NCBI RefSeq assembly: GCF_001050015.1
Contig: NZ_CVTB01000269.1
Location: forward strand, 89,286-153,285
Direction of reading: 5' to 3'
Length of the DNA: 64,000 nucleotides
Origin: Mycolicibacterium malmesburyense
GTDB lineage: Bacteria > Actinomycetota > Actinomycetes > Mycobacteriales > Mycobacteriaceae
Below, piece by piece: positions 9,101 through 18,323 of this stretch (its first letter is position 1; each line of letters begins with the position of its first letter). The notes under the pieces were generated by a model, which saw nothing but the letters and a program-made list of their open reading frames with translations, searched no databases and was not told the origin of the DNA. The position numbers and the translations under genes were made by a program.

Positions 9101-12100
9101 AGGCGGTGGTGATGGCTCGCGACGCGGTAGCCGTCGCCGCCGACACCGACACCGTGCTCGACCACGCCGAGGCCTGTCTGGCGCTGAGCCGTGTGCTGGA
9201 CCAGGCGGGAGACGCGAAGGGCGCCAGTTCGGCCCGAGAGGATGCGCGGGCGCTGTACACGGCGAAGGAGGTGTCGATCCCGGTCGGGCTGATCGACGAA
9301 CCCGACGTCGCTCCTTCGGACGAACCGGCTCGGGTTGCGTCAGCCTCCGCGGGTGATGGCACCGCCAGCAGGCTCGCGATCGACAATGATTCCTGCCGAC
9401 TGTTGCCCATGTTCATCCGGGCAACCAAGGAACACGACGTCGAGAGCGCCCTCGCTTGGTTCTCGGAGCAATTCGTATACGACGACCGGAGGCGACTCAG
9501 CGGCGACCCCGTCGTCGGCTTGGACGCGATGCGGGCTGCGATGCAGCGTGTATCCGAGCAGTACACGCAGTTCGACTTCCGCGTTCTCGCTGTCCGTGGC
9601 CGGCATCTACATCTGCTGTGGAGCAGGTGGGCGAACGACGACGGGAACGTCGCCACGACGCTGTACGTGAACGAAACCCGCGACGATGGGCGCATCGTCT
9701 ACCACATCCGCTTCGACGAGGATGACTTCGAAAGCGCCTACCGAGAGCTTGATCGCCGCTGGTACGCCACTGAGGCCCAGGCGTTCGCCGAAGTCGGCGC
9801 CATCGGAACCGAATACGTTGTGGCGCTCATCCGGGGTGACCTGAACCGTGCGTTCAGTGAGCTCAGCTCACCCGACATGTATTTCGAGAACCGTTCTCAT
9901 CTTGCGTTCCCCGACCCGGTTGTGGGCGATGCCAGAACCAGCTTCAGCCATCTCAACGCGATGATGTCAACGCGGACATGGGCATCGGCGGGGTTCTGGC
10001 TGACCGATAGTTGCCTAGTCTGCCGTATCGAGCGGGAGGCGATTGGCGCCGACGACGAACGGTATTCCTGGGCGTGGCTGACCGTGAGCGAGATCAGCGA
10101 CGGTCTCTTCGTTTCCAGTTGCCTGTTCGACGTCGAGGACGAGGATGCGGCGTTCGTCTACGCAGAGGAGCGAATAGGGTCGACTAGCAGTCGACTTGCG
10201 GTGGCGAACTTGGCGTCGGGATTCTTTCCGCGAGTCATCCAGGCTCTGCGGTTACATGACGTCGAGGGCGTGGTCGCCACTTACACCGATCATTACGTCT
10301 ACGACGATCGCCGACTCCTCGCTGGCGGCGCCATCGTCGGACGCGAGGCGATGCGGGCGGCGGTAGCCCGAATCTGTTACCAGTACACGCAATTCGACGC
10401 TCACGTGTATGCCGTTCGCGGAGAACACCTCGCCATGGCCCGGAGCAATTGGTTCGATGAAGCCGGCAACGCGGCGCACTATCTGCACGTCGTTGAAGCC
10501 GACGACACCGGCCTGGTCATTTACGACGGTCGCTTCGATGGGGACGATTTCGAAGGCGCCTACCGAGAACTGGAACGCCGCTTCTACGCGGACGAAGGCG
10601 CCGCATACGCGAAAGCCGGGGCGGTGACGACGGAGATCGTAACCGCCTTGAATGAGAGGGATTACGACCGAGTCTTCGGTGAACTCATCGCTTCGAGCTT
10701 TCGACTGCAGAATCGCTCCCATGCGGCGTTTCCAGAACTTTCCGCCAACGAGTTCCGCGGCACGCTCGAAGAACTCGATGCGATAGTCGCTTCGACTCGT
10801 GTGTGGATGTCGGCCGTTGAGTGGTTGTCACCGAGTTGGGTTGTTTTCCGCTTCGCGCGAGAAGCTGTGGGACTGGAGGGCGAGAACTACGAATGGGCGA
10901 GCATCCACACCGGCGAGCTTCGTGACGGTCGACTGACCTCGATATGCCGGTTCGAAATCGACGAGGCAGGCGCATTCGCGTATGCCGAAGAGCGGATTCG
11001 GGCCGCCGCCAGCCGGCTCGCAGTCGTGAACCAAGCCAGCGAAAAGGCCGATGACGCCTGGCGCGCACGACTGGCTGGAGATGTCGAAGGTGCCCTCACC
11101 GAGTACTCGACGCGGTACGCCTACGACGACCGGCGGCAGTTGAGCGGTCACCCGATTTCGGGTCTGACGGAGTTGCGCGCCGCATCGGCTCGTCTCGTCG
11201 AGCAGTACCCACACGCCGAATGGCGCACTCTGGCGGTCCGCGGTGACCGACTCGAGCTCCGATGGAGCCGTTGGTGGGACGACGCCGGAAACGAAACGGC
11301 CGGTTTGCATCTTCACGAGATCGACGATGAGGGGCGAATCTTCTATCAGGGCCGGTTCGACGAGGCTGATTTCGAGGACGCAACGAGCGAACTCGAACGG
11401 AGGTACTACGCCGGCGAAGGCGCGGCGTTCGCTGAGGGCGGCGCGATCTCCGCTGCGACGTTCGCCGCCCTCAACCGTGGCGACTACGACCAGGTGATTG
11501 GGAAACTCACTGCGCCAGCGATGCGTATCGAGAACCGGTCGCGCTCCGCACTTCCGGACCGCTCTGGCGATGAGCTGCGAACCAGCTGGGGCCACTTGGA
11601 CGCGATGGTCTCGTCATCACGGATTTGGCCTTCAGCGGTTTGCTGGCTTTCACCGCACTGGAGCGTCAGCCGCCTTGAGCGGGAGGCGGTCGGACACGAC
11701 GGCGAGATGTACACGTGGGTGTTCCTCCTCGCAGGCGAAATCAGAGACGGCCGCATCACGGCCCTGTGCCAGTTCGACATCGAGGACGAAGATGCGGCGT
11801 TTGCGTATGCCGAAGAGCGGATCCGGGCCGCCACCAGTCGGCTGGCGGTTGAGAACAGGGCCACCGCCTTCGGTGACGCTTACTGGGACGCGTTGCGGAA
11901 TCACGACATCGATGCTCTCGTGGCCGCGTACGCGGATGAATTCGTTTATGTCGATCGGCGTCGCCTCAGCGGTGACCCGGTCGTGGGTCGTGACGCCATT
12001 CGGGCAGCGATCGAGCGGGTTCTTCGTCAGTACACCCGCTTCGATCTTCGCGTGCTTGCTGTGCGCGGTGACTGCTTGTACATGGTCCACAGTCGGTGGT

Positions 12101-14322
12101 CGGACGAGGCGGGTAACGAGACAACACAGTTACATGTAACCGAGATCGACGATCAGGGCTTGTGCATCTACGACTGCCGCTTCGATGGTGACGACTTCGA
12201 AGGAGCTTACCGAGAGCTCGAACAGCGTTACTACGCCGGCGAGGGAGCAGCGTACGCCGAGGAAGGCCGCGTGGGCACCGACTACGTGATCGCGATGAAT
12301 AGGGGCGATTTCGACCGACTATTCGGTGAGCTGACAGCACCCGATATGCGTCTGGAGAACCGCTCTGCCTCGGCATTTTCCGACCGCTCTCGCGCCGAAT
12401 TCCGCGCCAGCATCGAACATCTGAGCAACATGGTCGATTCTGCCCGAACCTGGAATTCGGTGATGCGATACCTTTCGCCCAACTGGACCGTTTCACGCCA
12501 AGAACGTGAAGCCCTGGGCCACGACGGCGAACCGTATGCGTGGACGAGGTTGATGGTGTGCCAGATCCGCGACGGCCGAATGCGGTTGGCGTGTGAGTTC
12601 GATGTCGACGATGAGGAGGCGGCGTTCGCTTATGCCGAGGAACGCGTTCAGGCGGCCTCAAGCCGACTGGCTGTCCATAACCGCGCATGTGAAGTAGGGG
12701 CTCGAGCCCTCCGAGCGAGCGAGAACGGGGACGTCGACGCCGTCGTCGCCAGTTACTGTGACCACTTCGTTTATGACGACCATCGGCGCTTGAGCGGCGA
12801 TCCCGTCATCGATCGTGTTGGGCTCAGAGCCGCCGTGCGACGAATGTTAGGGCAGTACAACCATTTCGAAGCTCGAACTTTGGCGGTTCGCGGGGAACGC
12901 TTGCAACTCGCGCATACCCGGTGGTCTGACGACGCCGGGAACGAGACGTCTTACCTTTTCGTCATCGAGATCGACGCAGACGACCGGATCGCCTTTCATG
13001 CTGCCTACGAGGAAGACGACTTCCTCATGGCGTACCGCGAACTCGAGAAGCGGTATCTTTCGGGCGAAGGCGCCCAATTCGCCGAAGCAGGCGCCTTGAG
13101 TGTCGAGTATGCAACCGCGCTGAACAACGGCGAACTGGACCGCGTCTTCGGTGAACTCAGTGCTGATGACTTGCGCATCGACAACCGGTCACGATCGATC
13201 TTTCCCGATCGTTCCGCAGCGGAGCTGCGCGCTACCGTCGAGGACCTCAATGCGATGGTGGCTACGGTACGCCAATGGCATTCGGCGGCATGCTGGTTAT
13301 CGCCGACGGTCTGCATCGGACGCCACGAGCGAGAAGCGTTCGGTCGCGACAGCGAGCGCTACTCGTGGACGCGTCTTCTGGTCTTCCAAGTCCGCAACGG
13401 ACGAATGGCGTCAATGTGCGCGTTCGAGCCCGAGGACGAGGAAGCGGCATTCGCATACGCCGAAGAACTGGTTCAATCTGCGAACAGCCGGCTCGCAATG
13501 ACCAATCGGGCGACTCGGACCGTCGAGCGCCTGTGGGCTCTGATGCGGACACGGGACGTCGATGCCGCCGCCGCGCTCGCCGCCGAGTCGTTCGCCTTCG
13601 GCGATCACCGCCGCCTGCCCGGGAACCCGGTCGGAGACACACGCCGGGCACTCGCCCGCATTCTCGAGGACTACACGTCGTTCGACAGCCAAACCCTTGC
13701 GGTACGCGGCGAACGCCTCCATCTCGGCTGGACCCGCTGGTCGAACGACGACGGTTTCGAGGTTCGCTACCTGACTGTCCACGAGGTCGATGACGCCGGA
13801 CGGATTCTGTATCACGGTCGCTTCGACGAGGACGACTTCGAGGGTGCCTACCAAGAACTCACGCGCCGGTATTGCGCAGGCGAAGGCGCCGCGGTCGCCG
13901 AGGGCACGGCCCACATCGCCGACTACCTGATGGCCATCAACCGTCGGCAGTGGGACCGGGTTTTCGGAGAGATGGCGACCCCCGACATGCACGCCGCCAG
14001 CCGTTCGCGATCCGGCTTCCCTGACCGATCGGTCGCCGACCTGCGCGCGAGCTACGAGGACCTTTGCGCAATGGTCGCCTCGGTCCGTTCGTGGCATTCG
14101 GCCGAACACTGGTTGTCACCGACTGTCGGGGTGAGTCGCCATGAGCGCGAAGCAATAGGCCACGACGGCGAGCGTTACGAGTGGACCCGGCTCATTGTGG
14201 GCGAGTTCCGCGATGGGCTCACCAGGCATCTGTGCGAATTCGACGTCGACGACGAGGACTCCGCCTTCGCGTACGCGGAGGAACTCGTGCGCAGGGCGGG
14301 CACTAGTAGCGTGGAGACATGA
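6106..14322 (+). CDS. Giant modular protein: zinc ribbons, class III nucleotide cyclase, STAND-type ATPase, 12 SnoaL/NTF2-like domains
   Basis: One uninterrupted frame of 2,738 codons. Residues 8-50 form two zinc ribbons (Cys 8, 11, 22, 25 and 33, 36, 47, 50). Residues about 70-230 are a class III cyclase: metal Asp80 in FADLAGST, Lys120 and Asp124 in KYIGDG, and Asp188, Asn195 and Arg199 in the DLVGDALNVGAR stretch, so all canonical catalytic and adenine-type specificity positions are present. From about 258 comes an AAA/STAND ATPase with Walker A GDPGVGKS (Lys294) and Walker B FVFDDIQWAD (Asp389/Asp390), as in mycobacterial cyclase-ATPase regulators. Residues about 600-1085 look like helical (TPR-like) repeats. 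Residues 1088-2738 are six tandem units, each of two SnoaL-like domains. No signal peptide or membrane segment is seen. The stop overlaps msrB in ATGA. It is probably a cytoplasmic ligand-sensing signal protein; the ligand and output are unknown. Confidence 0.9.
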   Translation: MAESRRSCASCGTTNEEDARFCEGCGGSLARVCTTCGLEAKPTARFCRGCGTPLGEQVTPASDLAAAAPARKTVTVMFADLAGSTTFEERVDAETAREVIGGYHDLLRSTAQRHRAGVTKYIGDGFMAVWGVPEVGAEDALSAVDAAVELQERFVDLAAQVATAHGTELALRVAVNTGEVVVGAGDADLVGDALNVGARLEAECPRGRVVVGEETWRATRGRYGYESLGQVQVKGRQAPVAVYQWLGRRTETSDAVAFVGRSQEVQRLHGVLDDAIAARAARLVTVIGDPGVGKSRLAAEFMGAQTDACVLQARCAVEGTVALAPIVEMLRARDLEIDIAAGVSERDRLLRDLNGLATGVPGSVEENFWALRRFVEVLAWSGPVIFVFDDIQWADSLLLDFIEHLVEWIKDVPVLVLALARPELRESRPDLVAASRWVTDTIHLDGLDAAATAELAAKVLGATNLPPELLHRLPASTGGNPLFVREFVGMLAHDGVLVEQPTGWRLTIDVDAIAIPPTIHALLASRLERLDTGDRRILEIASVVGSDFSVGMVQALAGGRPDSIKLALNRLRRLELAQPTGTYVGDEAVWRFHHVLIRDVAYRRLLKSDRAELHERLADWIGSGGPSVAFEADEMIARHLEAAHTYRSELGLLDEHTNGLALKAAQHYSASARRALDRDELVSAGTQAARGAALAAADEGVHAELLLTGCEALLSAGDVTSGAALVDALERIAGESLAPWATCYRCQFGVYTDPERLLEYDARLQWAIDEFARRVDAAGLAKAHRVRASARLRLGRVGDGEVDLFEALIAARRSGDHRQITAALGAAPGAALWGPSPVPKAGGRCLDVVRMQRMTTAAPSLEATSLRHLAVLELLRGRPDKARKMLGEARQIVADLGLRHGLMETELFAGIIESMSGDPVAAEPHFRTAREGLGALGVGADAGLAAALLARSVLAQGRIDEADRYATESERLAGHNLKTAIAWRAVRAEILSAQGRHDEAVVMARDAVAVAADTDTVLDHAEACLALSRVLDQAGDAKGASSAREDARALYTAKEVSIPVGLIDEPDVAPSDEPARVASASAGDGTASRLAIDNDSCRLLPMFIRATKEHDVESALAWFSEQFVYDDRRRLSGDPVVGLDAMRAAMQRVSEQYTQFDFRVLAVRGRHLHLLWSRWANDDGNVATTLYVNETRDDGRIVYHIRFDEDDFESAYRELDRRWYATEAQAFAEVGAIGTEYVVALIRGDLNRAFSELSSPDMYFENRSHLAFPDPVVGDARTSFSHLNAMMSTRTWASAGFWLTDSCLVCRIEREAIGADDERYSWAWLTVSEISDGLFVSSCLFDVEDEDAAFVYAEERIGSTSSRLAVANLASGFFPRVIQALRLHDVEGVVATYTDHYVYDDRRLLAGGAIVGREAMRAAVARICYQYTQFDAHVYAVRGEHLAMARSNWFDEAGNAAHYLHVVEADDTGLVIYDGRFDGDDFEGAYRELERRFYADEGAAYAKAGAVTTEIVTALNERDYDRVFGELIASSFRLQNRSHAAFPELSANEFRGTLEELDAIVASTRVWMSAVEWLSPSWVVFRFAREAVGLEGENYEWASIHTGELRDGRLTSICRFEIDEAGAFAYAEERIRAAASRLAVVNQASEKADDAWRARLAGDVEGALTEYSTRYAYDDRRQLSGHPISGLTELRAASARLVEQYPHAEWRTLAVRGDRLELRWSRWWDDAGNETAGLHLHEIDDEGRIFYQGRFDEADFEDATSELERRYYAGEGAAFAEGGAISAATFAALNRGDYDQVIGKLTAPAMRIENRSRSALPDRSGDELRTSWGHLDAMVSSSRIWPSAVCWLSPHWSVSRLEREAVGHDGEMYTWVFLLAGEIRDGRITALCQFDIEDEDAAFAYAEERIRAATSRLAVENRATAFGDAYWDALRNHDIDALVAAYADEFVYVDRRRLSGDPVVGRDAIRAAIERVLRQYTRFDLRVLAVRGDCLYMVHSRWSDEAGNETTQLHVTEIDDQGLCIYDCRFDGDDFEGAYRELEQRYYAGEGAAYAEEGRVGTDYVIAMNRGDFDRLFGELTAPDMRLENRSASAFSDRSRAEFRASIEHLSNMVDSARTWNSVMRYLSPNWTVSRQEREALGHDGEPYAWTRLMVCQIRDGRMRLACEFDVDDEEAAFAYAEERVQAASSRLAVHNRACEVGARALRASENGDVDAVVASYCDHFVYDDHRRLSGDPVIDRVGLRAAVRRMLGQYNHFEARTLAVRGERLQLAHTRWSDDAGNETSYLFVIEIDADDRIAFHAAYEEDDFLMAYRELEKRYLSGEGAQFAEAGALSVEYATALNNGELDRVFGELSADDLRIDNRSRSIFPDRSAAELRATVEDLNAMVATVRQWHSAACWLSPTVCIGRHEREAFGRDSERYSWTRLLVFQVRNGRMASMCAFEPEDEEAAFAYAEELVQSANSRLAMTNRATRTVERLWALMRTRDVDAAAALAAESFAFGDHRRLPGNPVGDTRRALARILEDYTSFDSQTLAVRGERLHLGWTRWSNDDGFEVRYLTVHEVDDAGRILYHGRFDEDDFEGAYQELTRRYCAGEGAAVAEGTAHIADYLMAINRRQWDRVFGEMATPDMHAASRSRSGFPDRSVADLRASYEDLCAMVASVRSWHSAEHWLSPTVGVSRHEREAIGHDGERYEWTRLIVGEFRDGLTRHLCEFDVDDEDSAFAYAEELVRRAGTSSVET
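9367..14319 (+). repeat. Six tandem ~275-codon units encoding paired SnoaL/NTF2-like domains
   Basis: In-frame tandem repeats inside the giant cyclase gene. Units begin at an SRLA motif at 9367, 10189, 11011, 11836, 12661 and 13486, a spacing of 822, 822, 825, 825 and 825 nt. The last unit runs to the stop. Each unit has a first half with FVYDDRRRLSGDPVVG, LAVRGE and RFDEDDFEGAYRELERRYY, and a second half with FGELxAPDMRxENRSRSAFPDRS, WLSP, EREAxGHDGExYxW and ends in AFAYAEER. Units are clearly homologous but well diverged at the DNA level, so this is an old amplification, not a recent or assembly-derived one. Halves one and two are also distantly alike, giving twelve NTF2-type folds. Confidence 0.95.
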
Positions 14323-14732
14323 CCACACCGGCTCCCAAACTGCAGCTGACCGATGACGAGTGGCGCAAGAAGCTGACCCCCGAGGAGTTCCACGTCCTGC
14401 GCGAGGCCGGCACCGAGCGCCCCTTCACCGGCGAGTACACCGACACCAAGACCGAGGGCATCTACGAGTGCCGCGCCTGCGGCGCCGAACTGTTCCGCAG
14501 CACCGAGAAGTTCGAATCGCATTGCGGCTGGCCGTCGTTCTTCGATCCCGCCGACTCCGACGCCGTCATCCTGCGCACCGACGACTCGCTCGGGATGCAC
14601 CGTGTCGAGGTGCTCTGCGCCAACTGCCACAGCCACCTGGGCCACGTCTTCGAGGGCGAGGGCTACCCCACCCCGACCGACCAGCGCTACTGCATCAACT
14701 CCATCTCGCTGCGGCTCAAGCCGACGAGCTGA
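14319..14732 (+). CDS. msrB: Peptide-methionine (R)-S-oxide reductase MsrB
   Basis: Reduces the R epimer of methionine sulfoxide in oxidised proteins (Rv2674 counterpart, cytoplasmic). The 137-residue product has the two zinc CxxC pairs (Cys51/54 and Cys100/103), the HCGWPSF signature and the catalytic Cys125 in RYCINSISL. The ATG overlaps the stop of the giant cyclase gene in the sequence ATGA, so it is probably translated by coupling with that gene, instead of lying next to aftC as in M. tuberculosis. The 4-nt overlap fixes the start. It is convergent with the small secreted protein gene 4 nt downstream. Confidence 0.96.
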   Translation: MTTPAPKLQLTDDEWRKKLTPEEFHVLREAGTERPFTGEYTDTKTEGIYECRACGAELFRSTEKFESHCGWPSFFDPADSDAVILRTDDSLGMHRVEVLCANCHSHLGHVFEGEGYPTPTDQRYCINSISLRLKPTS

Positions 14733-14736
14733 TCGC

Positions 14737-15048
14737 CTACGCCGGGTAGACGGCGAACTCGGCGCGGTCCTCGGTGTCGGCGACACACTGGAACAACAAC
14801 GGCGCCGTCATCGCGTTACCCGAGTAACACGTAAACGGGCCGATGACCTGATACTTGTCGCCGTTCGGGTTGTACTGCACGGCGTAGTCGGACGCGGTGA
14901 TGCAGTCGATGTCGCCGGCCGTGATGTCGATGACCTGGCCGAATCGCGGGGCGCACCGCTCGCTGTCCGGGGCCTGCGCGTAACCGCTGGGCGCGAGCAC
15001 GACCGCACCAACCACAAGGCCGGCCCCGAGCAGTACCTGTGTCTTCAT
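14737..15048 (-). CDS. Small secreted protein, four cysteines, unknown function
   Basis: 103-residue hypothetical protein. The ATG at 15048 opens a clear Sec signal peptide (MKTQVLLGAGLVVGAVVL, cleavage probably after SGYA-QA). The mature part of about 80 residues has four cysteines (in RCAPRF, DIDCITA, FTCYSG and FQCVAD), suggesting two disulfides outside the membrane. A longer upstream frame exists but would place the signal peptide internally. No domain is recognised. It sits 40 nt downstream of hemQ on the same strand, so it may be read with the haem genes, but nothing in it points to haem binding. Confidence 0.75.
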   Translation of the reverse strand: MKTQVLLGAGLVVGAVVLAPSGYAQAPDSERCAPRFGQVIDITAGDIDCITASDYAVQYNPNGDKYQVIGPFTCYSGNAMTAPLLFQCVADTEDRAEFAVYPA

Positions 15049-15088
15049 CGACTCATGATGGACGACGCTGCGCCGCCCCCGAGGCGCT

Positions 15089-15784
15089 TTACGGCAGGTG
15101 ATCGACCAGCTGTTCCGCGCTGATCCGCGGACCGGTGAAGAACGGCGTCTCCTCGCGGACATGCCGGCGCGCATCGGTGGCGCGCAGATCCCGCATCAGG
15201 TCGACGATGCGGTGCAGTTCCGGCGCCTCGAACGCCAGGATCCACTCGTAGTCGCCCAGCGCGAACGCCGGGACGGTGTTGGCCCGGACGTCCTTGTAAC
15301 CCCGCGCCGCCATGCCGTGTTCGGCGAGCATGCGCCGGCGCTCCTCGTCGGGCAGCAGGTACCAGTCCAGCGACCGCACGAACGGATACACACAGATGTA
15401 GTTGCCCGGCTCCTCACCCGCCAGGAACGCGGGGATGTGGCTCTTGTTGAACTCGGCCGGACGGTGCAGCGCGACGTTGCTCCACACCGGATTGCTCGCG
15501 CGCCCGAGGGCGGTGGTGCGACGGAAGTCGGCGTAGGTCGCCTGCAGAGCCTCGACGCTGTCGGCGTGCGTCCAGATCATGAAGTCGGCGTCGGCGCGCA
15601 TTCCCGCGATGTCGTACAGGCCGCGCACCACGACGCCGCGCTCCTCCTGCTGTTTGAGGAACGTCGCGGTCTCGTCGGCGATCGCCGCGCGCTCATCCCC
15701 CAGTTCCCCCGGCCGCACGGAGAAGACCGAGAACATCAGGTAGCGCAGAGTGGAGTTGAGGGCGTCGTAGTCGAGCTTGGCCAT
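15089..15784 (-). CDS. hemQ: Coproheme decarboxylase HemQ
   Basis: Final enzyme of the coproporphyrin-dependent haem pathway of Gram-positives: oxidative decarboxylation of coproheme III to haem b, cytoplasmic. The 231-residue product equals the length of Rv2676c and belongs to the chlorite-dismutase fold. The segment [13 protein letters not shown] carries the tyrosine that corresponds to the catalytic radical tyrosine in the family, and [16 protein letters not shown] and [13 protein letters not shown] are the usual conserved blocks. The start is 4 nt after the hemY stop, so it is the distal member of hemE-hemY-hemQ. Earlier annotations as chlorite dismutase are superseded by the HemQ role. 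Confidence 0.95.
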   Translation of the reverse strand: MAKLDYDALNSTLRYLMFSVFSVRPGELGDERAAIADETATFLKQQEERGVVVRGLYDIAGMRADADFMIWTHADSVEALQATYADFRRTTALGRASNPVWSNVALHRPAEFNKSHIPAFLAGEEPGNYICVYPFVRSLDWYLLPDEERRRMLAEHGMAARGYKDVRANTVPAFALGDYEWILAFEAPELHRIVDLMRDLRATDARRHVREETPFFTGPRISAEQLVDHLP

Positions 15785-15788
15785 GGCT

Positions 15789-17144
15789 CTATCGTGCCAC
15801 GCGCGCGGTGACCAGCGACGCCACCGCCCTCGTCGCCGCCGCGACACACGCAGGCACACCGATGCCGTCGAGGAACCCGCCCGCGACGGCGATCGTCGGC
15901 GGCAAGCCCGCTCGCAGCTCGGCGACCAGCGCGCCATGACCGGGTCCGTACTGCGGCATCGCATCGATCCATCGCTGCACGTGGTAGTCGACCGGTTCGG
16001 TCCTCACACCGAAGAGCGTGGTCAGGTCCTCGGCGGCCCACGTGAGCAGCTCTTCGTCGCCCACGCTGCGAGCCAGGTTGTCGCCGAACCGGCCGAACGA
16101 AAGCCGCACCAGCTCGACGCTGCCGCGGGACCCCCATTTGCGCGACGTCAGGGTGACCGCTTTCGACCGCAGGCGTTCACCGCCAGCCACCAGTACGCCG
16201 GACTGCTGCGGCAACGGCGTACCGCCGGGCAGCGCCAGCGCCACCAACGCCGTCGACGCCACCGCGATGCGTCCGGCCGCGGCGGCGCTCTGGGGAGCCA
16301 CCTCCGCGACGAGACGGGCCAGGCGCGGCGCCGGCACCGCGAGCACCACCGCGTCGGCGTGGTGGCGGCCGCCCTCGTCGTCGACCAACTCCCAGCCCCG
16401 CGCGTCGCGGTGCAATCCGTCGACCGTGACCTGACGCCACTGCACCCCGGCGTGGCGGACGAGTTCGTCGACCAGCACCCGGTAGCCGCCGTCGACCGCG
16501 CCGAAGACCGACGCGGTGACCGGCGGCGGCACGGCTTCGCGGACGGCGTCGGTGAGGCTGGCCGCACCGCGGTCGAGGACGACGGCCAACGTCGGGACCG
16601 CCGAACGCACTCCGATCGACGCCGCGCTGCCGGCATACACCCCGGCCAGGAGCGGTTCGACCGACCGGGTCACCACCTGCTCGCCGAACCGGTCGCCGAC
16701 CAGCTCGGCGACGGACGGGTCGGCGCCGGGTCGCCACGAGAACGGGCGCGTGCGTTCACCCTGCATCCAGGCGATTGTCGCGTTGTCGACCAGCCCGGCC
16801 AGCGCCGACGGCTGCGCCGGGATCCCCTGCAGCGTGCCGGCGGGCAGCGGATGCAGCCTGGCCTGGCTGTAGATCAGCGGCCGCACGCCCGTCGTACCGA
16901 TCTGCCGGTTGGCCAACCCCAGCTCCGCCAGCAACGCGGGGACCTCGGGCCGCCGCGCGACGAATGCCTCGGCGCCGACGTCCATCGGTTGCCCGCCGAT
17001 CCGCTCGGTGCGCAGCACGCCGCCTAACCGGTCGGCCGGGTCGAACAACGTGATCGACGCGTCGGGACCCGCCGCGACACGCAGCCGGTATGCGGCGACG
17101 AGACCTGAAATGCCGCCGCCGACAACACAATAGGAAGCGCTCAC
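15789..17144 (-). CDS. hemY: Coproporphyrinogen III oxidase (HemY type)
   Basis: FAD-dependent, oxygen-dependent oxidase of coproporphyrinogen III in the actinobacterial haem pathway (older name protoporphyrinogen oxidase; Rv2677c). The 451-residue product begins [18 protein letters not shown], a dinucleotide-binding GxGxxG motif, then [12 protein letters not shown] and [11 protein letters not shown] typical of the family, and ends with the FAD-contact region [17 protein letters not shown]. It starts with GTG overlapping the hemE stop in GTGA, which indicates translational coupling with hemE. It acts between HemE and ferrochelatase, the latter not in this window. Confidence 0.95.
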   Translation of the reverse strand: MSASYCVVGGGISGLVAAYRLRVAAGPDASITLFDPADRLGGVLRTERIGGQPMDVGAEAFVARRPEVPALLAELGLANRQIGTTGVRPLIYSQARLHPLPAGTLQGIPAQPSALAGLVDNATIAWMQGERTRPFSWRPGADPSVAELVGDRFGEQVVTRSVEPLLAGVYAGSAASIGVRSAVPTLAVVLDRGAASLTDAVREAVPPPVTASVFGAVDGGYRVLVDELVRHAGVQWRQVTVDGLHRDARGWELVDDEGGRHHADAVVLAVPAPRLARLVAEVAPQSAAAAGRIAVASTALVALALPGGTPLPQQSGVLVAGGERLRSKAVTLTSRKWGSRGSVELVRLSFGRFGDNLARSVGDEELLTWAAEDLTTLFGVRTEPVDYHVQRWIDAMPQYGPGHGALVAELRAGLPPTIAVAGGFLDGIGVPACVAAATRAVASLVTARVAR

Positions 17145-18205
17145 AGCGAGTGCACCAACGCCACCACTTCGGTGATGATTTCGGGATCGGTGGCGGGCAG
17201 CACGCCGTGACCGAGGTTGAAGATGTGTCCGGCCGCACCCGCGTCGACCGCCCGCCTGCCGTCGTCGACGACGGCGCGCGCGGCACGCTCGGCCGCCGGC
17301 CAGCCCGCCAGCAGCACCACCGGATCCAGATTTCCCTGCAACGCCGTCCCCGGGACCACACGCGCGGCGGCATCGGGCAGCGACGTGCGCCAGTCGACCC
17401 CGACGACGGCCGGGACGCCGTGCCCCGAAGCCGCTTGGGACATCGCGCCCAGCAGCTCGGCGGTGCCGACGCCGAAGTGCGTCATCGGCACACCGGCGGC
17501 GGCCAGCGTCGCGAACACCCGGGTGCTGTGGGGCAGCACGTAGCTGCGGTAGTCGGCCAGCGACAGCGTGCCGGCCCAGGAGTCGAAGACCTGGATCGCG
17601 TCGACACCCGCATCCACCTGAACCTGCAGGAACGCGATCGTCACGTCGGTCAGCGCGGTCATCAGCGCGTGCCAGGTGTCGGGTTCGGAGAGCATCATCG
17701 CCTTGGTCCGCTCGTGATTGCGGCTCGGTCCGCCCTCGACGAGATACGACGCCAGCGTGAACGGCGCGCCCGCGAACCCGATCAACGGCACGTCACCGAG
17801 TTCGGACACCAGCATCCTGACCGCCTCGGCCACCGGCGCAACCTGCTCGCGCTGCAGCGGTTTCATGGCGGCGACGTCGCCGGCGGTGCGGATCGGGTGC
17901 GCGATCACCGGGCCGACGTCGGGCACGATGTCCAGGTCGATGCCCGAGGCCCGCAGCGGCACCACGATGTCGGAGAACAGGATCGCCGCGTCGACGCCGT
18001 GCCTGCGGACCGGCTGCAGCGTGATCTCGGTGATCAGCTCGGCGTCGAAGCACGCCTGCATCATGGTGTTCTTCGCCCGCAACGCGCGGTACTCGGGCAG
18101 CGAACGACCCGCCTGCCGCATGAACCACACCGGCACGCGGCCTGGCTTGCGGCCGCTCGCGGCGGCCAGGTATGGCGAGTCGGGCAGCTCACGGCGTGTG
18201 TTCAT
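17141..18205 (-). CDS. hemE: Uroporphyrinogen decarboxylase HemE
   Basis: Removes four acetate carboxyls from uroporphyrinogen III to give coproporphyrinogen III (Rv2678c). The 354-residue product starts at an ATG (MNTRREL), matching the family start. It shows the invariant N-terminal [15 protein letters not shown], the [12 protein letters not shown] block, [16 protein letters not shown], and [11 protein letters not shown] near the C-terminal half. In-frame sequence upstream is not family-like. First gene of hemE-hemY-hemQ. It is divergent from the DUF3000 gene with a 118-nt spacer. The usual M. tuberculosis neighbour echA15 is absent. Confidence 0.95.
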   Translation of the reverse strand: MNTRRELPDSPYLAAASGRKPGRVPVWFMRQAGRSLPEYRALRAKNTMMQACFDAELITEITLQPVRRHGVDAAILFSDIVVPLRASGIDLDIVPDVGPVIAHPIRTAGDVAAMKPLQREQVAPVAEAVRMLVSELGDVPLIGFAGAPFTLASYLVEGGPSRNHERTKAMMLSEPDTWHALMTALTDVTIAFLQVQVDAGVDAIQVFDSWAGTLSLADYRSYVLPHSTRVFATLAAAGVPMTHFGVGTAELLGAMSQAASGHGVPAVVGVDWRTSLPDAAARVVPGTALQGNLDPVVLLAGWPAAERAARAVVDDGRRAVDAGAAGHIFNLGHGVLPATDPEIITEVVALVHSL

Positions 18206-18309
18206 CGCTGTCAATGCTGCCATGAGGGGCGGGCGACACCCGTTTCGCCTCGATGGACCGGTGCCGTACAAGATCGGCGCGCCACGCGCACAGACCTGCT
18301 CGAATGGGC

Positions 18310-18315
18310 TAGCGT
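18310..18315 (+). promoter_or_regulatory. Likely -10 element of a leaderless transcript for the DUF3000 gene
   Basis: TAGCGT lies 8 nt before the GTG at 18324, the distance expected if transcription begins at the start codon. No Shine-Dalgarno-like sequence is present between them. No clear -35 is seen. The same spacing recurs at other genes in the window. Confidence 0.6.
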
Positions 18316-18323
18316 GAAACGTC

